From NCBI RefSeq assembly GCF_016612995.1, contig NZ_JAEOAH010000008.1, positions 56,704 to 120,703 on the forward strand: 64,000 nt of DNA, read 5' to 3'. The translations under genes and the position numbers were made by a program. The notes beneath the pieces are model-generated. The model had not been told where the DNA came from. It made no database searches and was given only the letters and a program-made list of their open reading frames with translations. The stretch is from Viridibacillus soli (lineage in GTDB: Bacteria; Bacillota; Bacilli; Bacillales_A; Planococcaceae). Below, piece after piece: positions 36,110-45,506 of the stretch; the first letter of the stretch is position 1, and the number at the start of each line of letters is the position of its first letter.

Positions 36110-36730
36110 TTGAATAATTCTTGGAACAAATTTATATATAAAATTGGATCCCCAATTTATGATAAGTTTTTTAATTCGGGTATCTTCTTAAATGCTCGAA
36201 AACGAATATTCCAATCAATACCATTCGATAGCAAACAAAAAGTCTTGTTTGTTGGTGTAGGGACGGGTGCTGATTTAGAGTTAATAAATTACGCTGACCT
36301 AGATATAACAGCAATTGATTATTCACCTGATATGCTTGGAAAAGCAAAAATAAAGTTCAAGGATTCTACGATTAAATTTATAGAAATGGATGCTCAAAAT
36401 ATGGTTTTTGAAGACGAATCTTTCGATTATGTAGTAGCAAGTCTAATACTTTCAGTTGTACCAGATGCTAATAAATGTTTTCAAGAAATCACAAGAGTTT
36501 TAAAGCACGAGGGAAAAATAATAATTTTTGATAAATTTGCTCCTAAAAATAAAAAACTTTCGTTACCAAAAGTGCTTTTAAGACCAATTATTAGCGTATT
36601 AGGAACTGATATTGGCCGAAGTTTTGAAGAATTAATTCCAAAAAATAATAAACATATAAAAGTAGAAGAAGATACACCAATTATGATGAATGGAATGTAT
36701 AGGAAGATAATAATTGCAAAGATTCATTGA
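36110..36730 (+). CDS. Class I SAM-dependent methyltransferase
   Basis: A protein of about 206 residues with SAM-binding motif I VLFVGVGTGADLEL, motif II AIDYSPDML, the acidic MDAQNMVFEDESFDYVV segment and the post-motif LKHEGKIIIFDKF. It belongs to the UbiE/phospholipid N-methyltransferase-like group; the substrate is unknown. TTG 36110 is the likely start, behind a GGGGGTGTAGGAG stretch; an earlier TTG at 36074 has no site. Confidence 0.8.
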   Translation: MNNSWNKFIYKIGSPIYDKFFNSGIFLNARKRIFQSIPFDSKQKVLFVGVGTGADLELINYADLDITAIDYSPDMLGKAKIKFKDSTIKFIEMDAQNMVFEDESFDYVVASLILSVVPDANKCFQEITRVLKHEGKIIIFDKFAPKNKKLSLPKVLLRPIISVLGTDIGRSFEELIPKNNKHIKVEEDTPIMMNGMYRKIIIAKIH

Positions 36731-36788
36731 TTAATGTTCTTCATTTAATGGGACAGTTTAGTTCAATAAGAAACTGTCAGAACAATAC

Positions 36789-36826
36789 AAAACCGCTAGA
36801 GAAGAATTACATTCTCTAGCGGTTCC
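36789..36826 (+). terminator. Long hairpin after the methyltransferase gene
   Basis: AACCGCTAGAGAA (36791-36803) pairs with TTCTCTAGCGGTT (36812-36824). A smaller GACAGTTT/AAACTGTC hairpin precedes it at about 36744-36769. The T-run is poor. Confidence 0.55.
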
Positions 36827-36982
36827 CTGTGTCTAAGCTAATTCAATTATATCATATTATTCCATAAATTGTAAATATATTTTTCATCATATTTTATAGG
36901 TAATATGAGTGAAGAAAAAGGGATAAAAGGATATTAAGATAATCGTCTTTTTAGAATTAAACTTTTATGAGGAGGGAATTTG

Positions 36983-37150
36983 ATGGATTACGTTTATCAT
37001 ATGGTGTCTAAAATGACGGGAGAGGTTCTTATTTCTCATAATGAGATAAAATTGATACATCCCGAACTTTATAAAACCTACTCAAAAAAAGTATTCTGAC
37101 CATCCGGAAAGGCCAAGTTTATTATTGAAAAGCGTAATGGCTTTTGTACA
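36983..37150 (+). pseudogene. Frameshifted short conserved-looking gene
   Basis: ATG 36983 follows GAGGAGGG and reads MDYVYHMVSKMTGEVLISHN then IKLIHPELYKTYSKK before the frame breaks in an A7 run (near 37082-37090). Removing one A lets the frame continue YSDHPERPSLLLKSVMAF. The protein pattern is coherent across the join, so a one-base insertion is likely. Family unknown. Confidence 0.5.
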
Positions 37151-37278
37151 TAAGAATTTTTCATTTAATTATTGGGGCTTTTTAGTTCAATAGGATTTTA
37201 ATACAAATTTAATATTCTGAAGAAAATGAAAAGTATTAGGAGGCTAATAATAAGAAAACTTCAAAATAATTCGATTTT

Positions 37279-37895
37279 ATGGTGGAGTACAATCTGAGTT
37301 ATTTGAAATTGAAAGAAGATGTATGGACAGAGACAATAAAGTTATTAAATACCTGAACGAAGTTTTAACTAATGGAATCATTTTAGATGTGGGAGCTGGA
37401 AATGGATATACAGCAGAGAAGTTAATTCGTGAAGATCGCAATGTGATTGCTATGGAACCAGATGAAAAAATGATTGATCTTAAAGGAAATTTGATTTGGT
37501 CTAATGGAGTTGCTCAATCAATACCCTTTCATTCAAATACGTTTGATGCAATGTATTCAAATTGGGCATTCTTTTTTGATGGAATAACTGATATTGATGA
37601 CGGATTAACTGAAGTAGAAAGAGTTGTTAGAAATGGTGGTCGTATTATCATTATAGATAATTATGGAGAAGATGAATTTTGTTCTTTTTCTTCACATGAC
37701 ATTTCAAGCATGGTATCTGAATGGGTAAAACGTGGATTTGACTACCACATAATAAATACAGAGTTTATTTTTGATTCTGTAGAAGAAGCAAAAAAACTCT
37801 TAACCTTCTATTTTGGAGAAAAGGGTAATGAAGTCAATAAAATCAGACTTGAATATAAAGTTGTTGCATATTCAAAAGTAGTGAAAAAAAGCTAA
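37279..37895 (+). pseudogene. SAM-dependent methyltransferase with a broken N-terminus
   Basis: From ATG 37323 a 190-residue frame encodes a methyltransferase: GIILDVGAGNGYTAEKLI (motif I), VIAMEPDEKMI, then FHSNTFDAMYSNWAFFF and VRNGGRIIIIDNYG. The usual N-terminal helix is encoded just upstream in another frame: MVEYNLSYLKLKEDVWTETI (from ATG 37279), joining near 37345. The only ribosome site (AGGAGG near 37238) belongs to that earlier frame. Either a frameshifted gene or a shortened one started at 37323 without a site. Confidence 0.6.
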
Positions 37896-37939
37896 ACATG
37901 TTTCTTCATTTAACAGAGGAGAAAATTGGAGGAGGTATA

Positions 37940-38080
37940 ATGTCCAAGGAAGAAAAAGAAAGATTTAAGACTAAAGAACAACGAAAAAACTGGAGAGACT
38001 TTAAACAATGCGTAGGCTCAAGCCCGTATAAGGATCATCCAGCAGTGGGTGTTCAGACAGCTCTTTTCTTATTCAATTAA
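37940..38080 (+). CDS. Small basic protein or gene fragment
   Basis: ATG 37940 has a strong site (GGAGGAGG) and encodes MSKEEKERFKTKEQRKNWRD and 26 more residues. The last third (VQTALFLFN) is encoded by the dispersed repeat at 38068, so the original C-terminus has probably been replaced by repeat insertion. Function unknown. Confidence 0.4.
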   Translation: MSKEEKERFKTKEQRKNWRDFKQCVGSSPYKDHPAVGVQTALFLFN

Positions 38081-38103
38081 CGGGTCAGGATAGTTGAACA
38101 AGG
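38068..38103. repeat. AACTAACGGGG-type repeat, palindromic half
   Basis: CTTATTCAATTAA, CGGGTCAGG loop, ATAGTTGAACAAGG: an imperfect palindrome matching the right half of the units at 38493 and 63156. It is preceded by a remnant of the unit's terminator (CAGACAGCTCTTTT). Confidence 0.6.
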
Positions 38104-38117
38104 AAATTTAATTGAAG

Positions 38118-38486
38118 ATGTCGAAATACAAAATAGAGGTGAATAAAATAGTACATAATATGAGATTATACGGAGAATATTTTAAAGCAATTAAAGAAGG
38201 CAAAAAGACAGTTGAGGTACGTTTAAACGATGAGAATAGGAGAAAAATTAAAATAGGTGATACTATCAAATTTATAAGAGTGCCTGAACAAAATGAAACA
38301 TTAAAAGTACAAGTTACAGATTTAAGAAAATACGATACATTTGAAGAAATGTATGAAAATATTTCGTTTCAAGATTTTGATTGCGAAGGCTGGTCAATGA
38401 AGGCAATGGTAGAAGGAACCTATGAAATATATACACCAGAACAAGAAAAACGATGGGGAACATTGGCTATTACAATAAAGTATTAA
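38118..38486 (+). CDS. ASCH-domain protein
   Basis: A 122-residue protein with an ASCH fold (related to PUA RNA-binding domains). Visible features are IKEGKKTVEVRLNDENRRKIKIGDTIKF near the start, which gives the strand-helix-strand of the domain, then VQVTDLRKYDTFEEMY. ASCH proteins bind RNA or modified nucleosides, and a few hydrolyse N4-acetylcytidine. ATG 38118 is chosen; the ribosome site (AAGGAAATT) is weak. It is flanked on both sides by dispersed repeats. Confidence 0.8.
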   Translation: MSKYKIEVNKIVHNMRLYGEYFKAIKEGKKTVEVRLNDENRRKIKIGDTIKFIRVPEQNETLKVQVTDLRKYDTFEEMYENISFQDFDCEGWSMKAMVEGTYEIYTPEQEKRWGTLAITIKY

Positions 38487-38492
38487 ACCAAA

Positions 38493-38583
38493 ACTTATTC
38501 AACGGGGGCTTTAGTAGAAGATCTTAGAGCTGTTCAGACAGCTCTTTCTTATTCAACTAAAGGGCAGGTAGTTGAAGAAGGAA
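38493..38583. repeat. AACTAACGGGG-type composite repeat, full unit
   Basis: Left part TTATTCAACGGGGGCTTTAG, a terminator GAGCTGT/ACAGCTC plus T-rich end (38527-38550), then the palindrome TTATTCAACTAA-AGGGCAGG-TAGTTGAAGAAGG. The same three-part layout occurs at 63156-63256. Confidence 0.65.
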
Positions 38584-38637
38584 ATAGTTGCATTTACATC
38601 GAAATATAATGTAATAAGCTAGATTGGAGTGCTTACA

Positions 38638-39123
38638 ATGATTAAATTCTTTGAATACAACTGGCAGGTAAGAGATGAATGGTTTGACTGGTGCAATCAA
38701 CTGACAATTAAAGAGTTGTTAAAAGACCGCAGGGGTGGAGTAGGAAATATATTATATACACTTTTTCACATAATTGATGTGGAATATAGTTGGATTCGTG
38801 GCATTCAAGGCAAAGATGATGTAGTATTTCAGTTTGCTGATTATAATACACTTGAAAAGATTAAATCACTTTCAGATAAATCACGAAATGAAATAGCTGA
38901 ATTTATAAAAACAAATTTAGGAGGTTTAAAAGAAAAACTAGTCAGTGTTTCCTGGGATGAAGATAAATATACTTTTGATGAAATATTACACCATATAATT
39001 ACTCACGAAATTCACCACATAGGTCAACTTTCTGTTTGGGCAAGAGAATTAGAACTAAGCCCTGTACCTGCTAACTTTATTGGAAGAGAGTTAACGAGGG
39101 GGTTTATTAATGAAAATGAATGA
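38638..39123 (+). CDS. DinB family protein
   Basis: A 161-residue four-helix-bundle protein of the DinB/YfiT superfamily. Metal-binding histidines are in LFHIIDVEYSW and in HEIHHIGQLS. Members include thiol transferases and many uncharacterised stress proteins. ATG 38638 is preceded by TTGGAGTG. The stop overlaps the start of the peptidase gene by 14 bp, so both were probably co-translated. Confidence 0.85.
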   Translation: MIKFFEYNWQVRDEWFDWCNQLTIKELLKDRRGGVGNILYTLFHIIDVEYSWIRGIQGKDDVVFQFADYNTLEKIKSLSDKSRNEIAEFIKTNLGGLKEKLVSVSWDEDKYTFDEILHHIITHEIHHIGQLSVWARELELSPVPANFIGRELTRGFINENE

Positions 39124-41083
39124 AAAAACATATCTAAGTATAGAAGAGATTATTTCATTACCAACCTTATCAGGTACAAGCATAAGTGATGATGGCAAAA
39201 ATGTAGCATTTGTCAAGAAGACAGCTAACTGGAAAGACAATAAATATAGGAATCATGTATGGATATATGAAGAAGATAAGGGGCAGTGTTACCCATTAAC
39301 AACTAGGGATATAGATAGTACATACCCATTATGGTCTCCAGATTCTAGAGATATCGCATACCTTAGCCCAGTTGGTGACGGGGATAATAAGAAAAATCAG
39401 ATCTTTGTTAAGCCCATAGATGGTTATAGTGGGGTTCAAATTACTGATGAGAAAGAAGGGGTCAGTAAATTCAAATGGGAGCCTACTGGCAAGGGTTTTT
39501 ATTATGTTGCACAGTCAAAAGAATCTGAAGCGATAAAGAAACGTAAGGAACTATATGGAGATTTCCATCATATAGGTAAGGAATACCAGAATAATTGTTT
39601 ATATTAAATTGAAATAGAAAAAGTGATACAAAATGATAAATATGAACACGAAAATAGCGTTGTTTATCAACTAACTGATGGTAAGTATTTTCATATCCAT
39701 GAATTTGATATTTCAAATGATGGGAAAAAGGTTGTATTTATGGCTACACCAAGTCCAACTAGGGGAGATAATATTAATGGAGATCTATACATACTAGATA
39801 TTAAAGCTGGAGAGCTACAAAAGCTGAATATAGATAAGTTGTTGGGAGGGAGCGTTTGCTTTTCTCCTGAAGGCAGCAAAATATGTTACTCAGCAAGCAT
39901 AATGGAGAAGGATTACTATAAGACCCATATACAAGACAGTACACTAGAGATATATGATATTAATAATGGAGAGCTAATTCAACCTTTAACAGATTTTGAT
40001 AGTACGGTTATTCCATTACGGTGGACAGCTAAAGGGATTTTAATTAGATGGCAGAATAAAACTAATTATCTTATTGGGTTGTTATCTGAGAATGGCACTG
40101 TGGAAATGTTAAGCGAAAAAGTAGATAGCTTTATAATGGATGCTTCTATAACAAAGGATGGAAATTATATATCCTATAATAAGGCTATAACAAATGAAAC
40201 CTTTGAAATCTATTTAGACGATAAAAAAATAACGAATGAAAATAGCTTTTTCAAAGGAAAGCTTAAAAGTAACAGGGAAATAATCTCATGGCAAAGTAGT
40301 GATGGTCTTGATATAGAGGGAGTTTTATCAACCCCAGTAGAGTTTGACTCAAATAAAAAATATCCCTTATTAGTGGTAATCCATGGTGGACCGGCTTGGG
40401 CATCCTTTCCAATATTTTCAGACTGTTTTAATGAGAAATATCCTATTGAACAGTTTATCGAAAAAGGCTTTATAGTTTTAGAACCAAACTACAGGGGAAG
40501 TTCTGGTTATGGTAATGAATTCTTAAAAGCAAACTATAGAAAACTGGGAATTGCTAACTACGATGATGTTATATCTGGAGTGGATAAACTAGTTGACAAA
40601 GGGATTGCAGATAAAGATAGAGTAGGGGTTATGGGATGGAGCAACGGGGGATATATATCAGCTTTCTGTTCTACATTTAGTAGTAGATTTAAAGCTATTT
40701 CAGTTGGAGGTGGAATTACTAATTGGAGTACCCATTATGTAAATACAGATATACCTTACTTTATTAGGATGTATTTAGGAAATGATCCATGGAATGATCC
40801 AGAGATATATACTAAAACATCACCAATGACATATATTAAATCAGCCTGTACGCCCACTTTAATCCAACATGGCGAAAAGGATGAAAGAGTTCCAACTCCA
40901 AATGCATATGAGCTATATCAAGGATTAAGGGATATGGAAGTTGATACAGAATTAATTATTTTTAAAGGAATGGCATATAGTTCTGACCAGCCAGGAATTA
41001 ATGTGGCTATTATGAAGCAGAATTTGATGTGGTTTTCACACTATATTCTTGGAGAAAGTATGAAAGATTTTAGGGTTTTATGA
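39110..41083 (+). pseudogene. S9 prolyl-oligopeptidase family, doubly damaged
   Basis: The full frame encodes an acylaminoacyl-peptidase-like S9 protein: N-terminal propeller blades (SGTSISDDGKNVAFVKKTA, PLWSPDSRDIAYLSP) and a C-terminal hydrolase domain with the nucleophile in GVMGWSNGGYISA (Ser codon 40640-40642) and the Asp in GEKDERVP. Two defects are visible. TAA at 39605-39607 stops the frame after 165 residues; reinitiation at GTG 39623 is in the same frame but lacks the first blades. The position of the catalytic His, normally in a GM-H or GFGH motif, reads GMAYSS (Tyr codon 40976-40978). Probably inactive. Confidence 0.85.
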
Positions 41084-41322
41084 TAAATAAATGGATATCC
41101 TCACAGGATACATAAGGATGAAACAGTCTTCATAAGGAAGCTTTTTTTCTTATTTAGCCTGTGATTGTAGCTCTATGATTTCTATGTGAATTTCCACTGT
41201 ATAATACTCTAGCAACTACATTGACTTACAAATTTATAGCAACGTTATGGCATTAAGCTCCCTTTACCTTTGTAGGTGAACGGAAATAATATAATCGTAC
41301 AGTTATGAAACTGGATCCCTGC

Positions 41323-41365
41323 AAAAGAACTGAGCATTATTTCTCACTCAGTTCTTTTATTTACA
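41323..41365 (+). terminator. Terminator-like hairpin
   Basis: AAAAGAACTGAG pairs with CTCAGTTCTTTT (41347-41358), then ATTTA. It has no intact gene directly upstream. Confidence 0.65.
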
Positions 41366-41406
41366 TAAAAAAAGACTTTTAACTAAACCTGCTAATAGTT
41401 TGTGAA

Positions 41407-41676
41407 GAATTACACTTAAACTAACGGGCGCTTTATTGGAGAATCGCATTCCAAAATAATCAATCTTTATTATAAAAATCAAACTAAAATAAATTAAGAA
41501 CCAACTAAAGAGGGCTTGAAATTAACAGAAAAAGTACAAAAAGAACTCGCAGGCAAATATAAAGTTTCGCCTTCTACATTTGCAAAAAGACATGCAAATA
41601 AAATACAGTAACCCTCATTGCACTAACGGGGGCAAGAGTTGAAGAACCGGCTGCCATTTTTGGGCGGCTTTTTTTA
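41407..41676. repeat. Two partial AACTAACGGGG-type repeats and a terminator
   Basis: 41407-41447 (ACTTAAACTAACGGGCGCTT) matches the left part of the unit at 63156. 41611-41676 holds CACTAACGGGGGCAAGAGTT followed by a hairpin GCTGCC/GGGCGGC with T7. Between them TTG 41516 to TAA 41611 encodes KLTEKVQKELAGKYKVSPST and 11 further residues behind AAAGAGGG, perhaps the tail of a lost HTH protein. Confidence 0.5.
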
Positions 41677-41678
41677 CT

Positions 41679-41721
41679 GGGGTACCGCCAACATTTCGGA
41701 AATATTGTACGCTAAGGGGGC
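41679..41721 (+). repeat. 43-bp element, copy 3
   Basis: GGGGTACCGCCAAC, 15 variable bases, TACGCTAAGGGGGC. The length and both 14-bp ends match copy 1 at 17550; only the middle differs. Confidence 0.65.
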
Positions 41722-41801
41722 GACAGGAACAACTTTATTTTTCGTGAACAGAACTTTTCCTGGGAAGGGTAGCATATTACCAAAATCCACTGTTCGCAAA
41801 A

Positions 41802-41925
41802 GACAGATTTAACGTTGATGAAATTGAAATTTTAGGAGCTAGATTCTTTGCCTGCAACTAATAGTCCTTCAGACAAACAGGTAATTGTGGATTTTATACA
41901 GGGTACTCGGTCTAAAAAGTTTAAG
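41802..41925 (+). pseudogene. C-terminal relic of a NUDIX gene
   Basis: The frame reads DLTLMKLKF, stop, ELDSLPATNSPSDKQVIVDF then IQGTRSK. This lines up with the end of the NUDIX protein at 32392 (LKFFELQSLPSNISPPDKQA...GTSSK). Start, NUDIX box and most of the gene are missing. Confidence 0.65.
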
Positions 41926-42088
41926 TCTTGCTATTTCAAAATACATACGGATAGTCTATTTGCCTTCAATCAAGCATATTGTATTAGTTGTAGACCAATA
42001 CTACAAAATCATATAATTTCAAACTAATATGTTAAAATATCACTAACATAGGAATGTAAATTACTGAGGATGAGAAGGGGGATACAAT

Positions 42089-45000
42089 ATGGAAGACAAC
42101 ATATTGTTATCTAAGCTTATTCCACCAGAACCTGCTATACATTATATGAGACGAGCAAAGGTCATGAAAAAATTAGCGCGAAGTCATCAGACAAAGCTCA
42201 CCATATTACATGGTGGAGCGGGTTATGGTAAAAGTTCCGCATTGGCACAATTTTTAGCAGATCAATCCAATGCTTTCTCTTGGTATCAAGTGACAGAAGA
42301 TGATGACGATGTTTTGCCATTTTTACGTCACTTGTTTTATAGTGTGCGGAATGTATATCCTTCTTTTGGAGAAACAATGAATGGTTGGGATCAGCTTCCA
42401 ATGTTTCCGAAAGTTGAAGAGTTAAATAAGCTGTTTACTCTGTTTGTAAATGAGTTTTGCAAGACGCGAGAACCTTTTTTTGTAATACTAGATGATTATT
42501 ATTTAGTGGACCATATTTTTCATATTCATTACATCATGGAGAAATTGATATTACATTTACCACCCAATGTTCATCTCATTATTTCATCGAGAACATATCC
42601 TTCATGGGGATGTATACGGAATCTAAGATTAAATCATCAATTAGTTGAATGTGTAGAAGAAGATTTTGTTTTTTCAGCAGAAGAAATCCAAGTATTCTTT
42701 GAAGATTATTTTCAACATCATGTGACTGAAGAACAAGTGGACAGAATCCTCCAAACAACTGAGGGATGGGCTATTGCGATTTTATTTCTCGCAACGCAAT
42801 CCATAGATTTAGAGAAATCTATGATTAAATTACAGAATCTTTCGACAAATGACTTTTTCAATTATTTATCACATGAAGTACTTGAAACGCTAGATGACTC
42901 TGAACAGGATGCAATTATGAAGTTTAGCATTTTTGAGACATTTTCGTACGAAATAATAGAAACGTTTTACGGGGAGACTTTTGCAGAGCAGCTTAAAAAT
43001 CTTGTCAATAAACATGTTTTTATCCAGCCATTAAGAGGACACACAGAATTTCGATATCATGTATTATTTCAGCAATTTTTAGAATTGAAAATGATGGAAA
43101 CGGATTTAGATACTTATAATGCATTTCATTTAAAGGCAGCAAAATATTTTACTCAGCAACGAAATCCTGTGAAATCTGTTTATCATGCGATGAAAACAAA
43201 AAATGAAGATTTGATCGCTTCTTCATTAGCTTATTTTGCTAATCAGTTCATAGAGGATGGAAAATTCGATTGGTTTATCGAACGTATCCGCGAACTATCA
43301 GAGAGTACAATGGCAAATCACTTTCATCTTTACTATTATGAAGGCGAAAGTCAGAGATATCGGGCACAATATGAAAAAGCAAAAAAAGCGTATGAAAAAT
43401 GCATTACATTTGCAGAAGGGTACGAGTCTTATGATTATATTTTAAAAGCAAAGGCTGGGATTGCACATATCTATTTGGATACCATTCAACCATCACTTGC
43501 TGAAAATTATTTGCAAGAAGCACTTGAATTGGCAGAACGAGCGAAGTTAGAAGGAAATCACCTGCAATTGATACAAAAACAATATGCAGAAAATCTAGTG
43601 AATCTAGGGAAACCGTATGAAGCAGAAAAGTGGGTTTCAGATGTAGGGCTATCTTCCGAGATCGTGATGCGAGGAAATTTGGATGCAAGAATATTATTAA
43701 GGCAAGGCAAACTTCAGGAAGCAAGAAGCTTATTAGAAAATCGTTTGGACTCATATAGTCATATTTCGGATACGTATCGTGAGACCGATGTATTATATTC
43801 TTTCATTTTAATATTATTAGGTGATTATGTAAAAGCCCTAGAATCAGCAAATAAAAGCATCTTGAAAAAAGAAAATGAGCATGCACAATATATCCGAGCC
43901 GTAGCGCATCTTCGTAAAGGGCATACATTATTGGTCTTGAATCCAGGTGACATTACTGAAGCGGAACAGTGTTATAAAAAGACCATAGAGATGATGGATC
44001 GTATGGATGTGAAACGTGCAAAAGCCGAGTCATATATGGGGCTTGCCATTGTAAAAAGTCGGCAACATCAACTCGGTCAAGCACTTTTAAATGTAGAGTT
44101 AGGGTTAAAAGAAACGGAGAAAGTGCATGATCATTGGGTTTCAGCATTACTTTATGTATCGTTATCAATTATTTATGTAGAACATGAACAATATGTAGAT
44201 GCAAAAGACGCTATTACAAAAGCGCAAAGTAAGTTTGAAAACTCAAAAGATTATTTTGGCTTGACAATTGTTAGCTTTTGGCATGCTTATATCGCTTATA
44301 TGCAAAATGATGACGTTAAATTTGCGGCGAATTTTGAACTCTGTATGGCTACTATTGTAGAGAAAAAATATGATTTCTTTGTCAAAGGACAACATATCTT
44401 CGGTCCTCAGCACAATATAGTATGGTGGCAACTGATGCATCATTGGACGACATTACAACAATCACCAGCTAAAACCACACGTTTTTATCAATTATTAGAA
44501 GTGGATGTTGATATGCCTGTACCAGCGCATATGTATAATATTCAGCTATTTGGAGCTATGACGGTATATCGCGATGGTGAAGTAATAGTCGAAAAAGCGT
44601 GGCAACGAGAAAAGGCAAAGGAATTATTCATTTACCTATACTTGAATCGTACAAGATTTGTTTCCAAAGAAGAAGTAATTAATGTATTATGGCCAAAAGC
44701 TACGGAAGAAACAATGACAAGAGATTTTAAAGTGGCTTATAATGCCTTATTAAAAGTGCTAGAGCCAAATCGTCTTCCAAGAATAGAAAGTGCATATGTT
44801 GTTCGAAAACAGTCTATGTACAAGCTCATTACACAGCATTGTATGAATAGTGATTTAGATTTTTTTAGACAATTCATATCTTTAGGCATGCAACAGAAAA
44901 ATCCTAATCTTTCGAATGAATGGCTTTTAAGAGGCATCCAAATATATAAAGGTGAATTTATTGCGGATAAGCGAAAATCAGAATGGCTACAAGATATACG

Positions 45001-45283
45001 AGAAGAATTGAAATGTACCTATATGGAAGGAATCGAACGCTTAGCACAGAATTATGTCCGATTAAAAGAATTTAGCAAAACAGTGTATTGGGCGGAGCAC
45101 TTGTTGAAACAAGATAATACATGGGAAGAAGGGTATCGCCTAATCATGAATGGATATTTTCAACTTCAAAATCGTACTCAGGCTGTCAGATGGTTTGAAA
45201 AATGTGAACAAGTATTAAAGGACGAATTGAATATCGAACCAATGGAAACAACCATACAGATGTATGAGATGATTTTAAAATGA
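42089..45283 (+). CDS. STAND ATPase/TPR regulator with C-terminal SARP output
   Basis: A 1064-residue transcriptional activator of MalT-like plan with the DNA-binding part at the C-terminus. A P-loop HGGAGYGKSS (41-50) and a Walker B-like FFVILDDYYLVD (about 129-140) form the STAND ATPase. A winged linker follows, then many TPR-like repeats (about 400-780). The end has a winged helix (IQLFGAMTVYRDGEV...RFVSKEEVINVLWP) and a BTAD domain (DLDFFRQFISLG...EEGYRLIMNGYFQ), together a SARP module. STAND regulators oligomerise on binding a small inducer. The gene sits upstream of, and in line with, a nine-gene uptake/CoA-ligase operon that it very likely activates. AGAAGGGGG precedes ATG. Confidence 0.9.
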   Translation: MEDNILLSKLIPPEPAIHYMRRAKVMKKLARSHQTKLTILHGGAGYGKSSALAQFLADQSNAFSWYQVTEDDDDVLPFLRHLFYSVRNVYPSFGETMNGWDQLPMFPKVEELNKLFTLFVNEFCKTREPFFVILDDYYLVDHIFHIHYIMEKLILHLPPNVHLIISSRTYPSWGCIRNLRLNHQLVECVEEDFVFSAEEIQVFFEDYFQHHVTEEQVDRILQTTEGWAIAILFLATQSIDLEKSMIKLQNLSTNDFFNYLSHEVLETLDDSEQDAIMKFSIFETFSYEIIETFYGETFAEQLKNLVNKHVFIQPLRGHTEFRYHVLFQQFLELKMMETDLDTYNAFHLKAAKYFTQQRNPVKSVYHAMKTKNEDLIASSLAYFANQFIEDGKFDWFIERIRELSESTMANHFHLYYYEGESQRYRAQYEKAKKAYEKCITFAEGYESYDYILKAKAGIAHIYLDTIQPSLAENYLQEALELAERAKLEGNHLQLIQKQYAENLVNLGKPYEAEKWVSDVGLSSEIVMRGNLDARILLRQGKLQEARSLLENRLDSYSHISDTYRETDVLYSFILILLGDYVKALESANKSILKKENEHAQYIRAVAHLRKGHTLLVLNPGDITEAEQCYKKTIEMMDRMDVKRAKAESYMGLAIVKSRQHQLGQALLNVELGLKETEKVHDHWVSALLYVSLSIIYVEHEQYVDAKDAITKAQSKFENSKDYFGLTIVSFWHAYIAYMQNDDVKFAANFELCMATIVEKKYDFFVKGQHIFGPQHNIVWWQLMHHWTTLQQSPAKTTRFYQLLEVDVDMPVPAHMYNIQLFGAMTVYRDGEVIVEKAWQREKAKELFIYLYLNRTRFVSKEEVINVLWPKATEETMTRDFKVAYNALLKVLEPNRLPRIESAYVVRKQSMYKLITQHCMNSDLDFFRQFISLGMQQKNPNLSNEWLLRGIQIYKGEFIADKRKSEWLQDIREELKCTYMEGIERLAQNYVRLKEFSKTVYWAEHLLKQDNTWEEGYRLIMNGYFQLQNRTQAVRWFEKCEQVLKDELNIEPMETTIQMYEMILK

Positions 45284-45295
45284 CCTTATGTGAAA

Positions 45296-45400
45296 ACGGA
45301 GGCTCAAGCTTCGTCCCCAGGAAAGCGTCCGCCGGAACGGAAATTAACGGCATCGAAGAAAAAGCCATGGCAGAAACGATTAATCGTTTCCGCAATGGCT
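45296..45400. repeat. Partial GC-rich dispersed repeat plus long hairpin
   Basis: 45296-45351 (GAGGCTCAAGC...GGAAAGCGTCCGCC...CGGAAATTAAC) is an inverted, partial copy of the repeat type at 35650. Directly behind, AGCCATGGCAGAAACGAT (45363-45380) pairs with ATCGTTTCCGCAATGGCT (45383-45400), 16 of 18 matching. Confidence 0.65.
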
Positions 45401-45425
45401 AAAATTCATTTTATGGACTTTTTCA

Positions 45426-45459
45426 GTGCCCTCGTGAAAACGTAGGGTCTTTTTTCTTT
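45426..45459 (+). terminator. Terminator of the SARP-type regulator gene
   Basis: CCCTCG-TGAAAA-CGTAGGG followed by TCTTTTTTCTTT. It separates the regulator transcript from the operon promoter, which begins within the T-run. Confidence 0.7.
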
Positions 45460-45491
45460 GTAACTAATTTGTAACTAGGGTTAGTTATGAT
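45457..45491 (+). promoter_or_regulatory. Operon promoter with SARP-like direct repeats
   Basis: TTTGTAACTA occurs at 45457-45466 and 45468-45477, so the heptamer GTAACTA repeats with an 11-bp period. Eight bases later comes TATGAT (45486-45491), a -10 box. At the -35 distance there is no good box. This is the geometry described for SARP activators: 11-bp-spaced direct repeats, the last one 8 bp from the -10. Confidence 0.75.
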
Positions 45492-45506
45492 ACCTCTACA
45501 GCAAGA

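Noticed and set aside
35955..41721. CRISPR array
   Set aside because: The repeats are irregularly spaced, of different length and structured as terminators; no regular spacers anywhere in the window.
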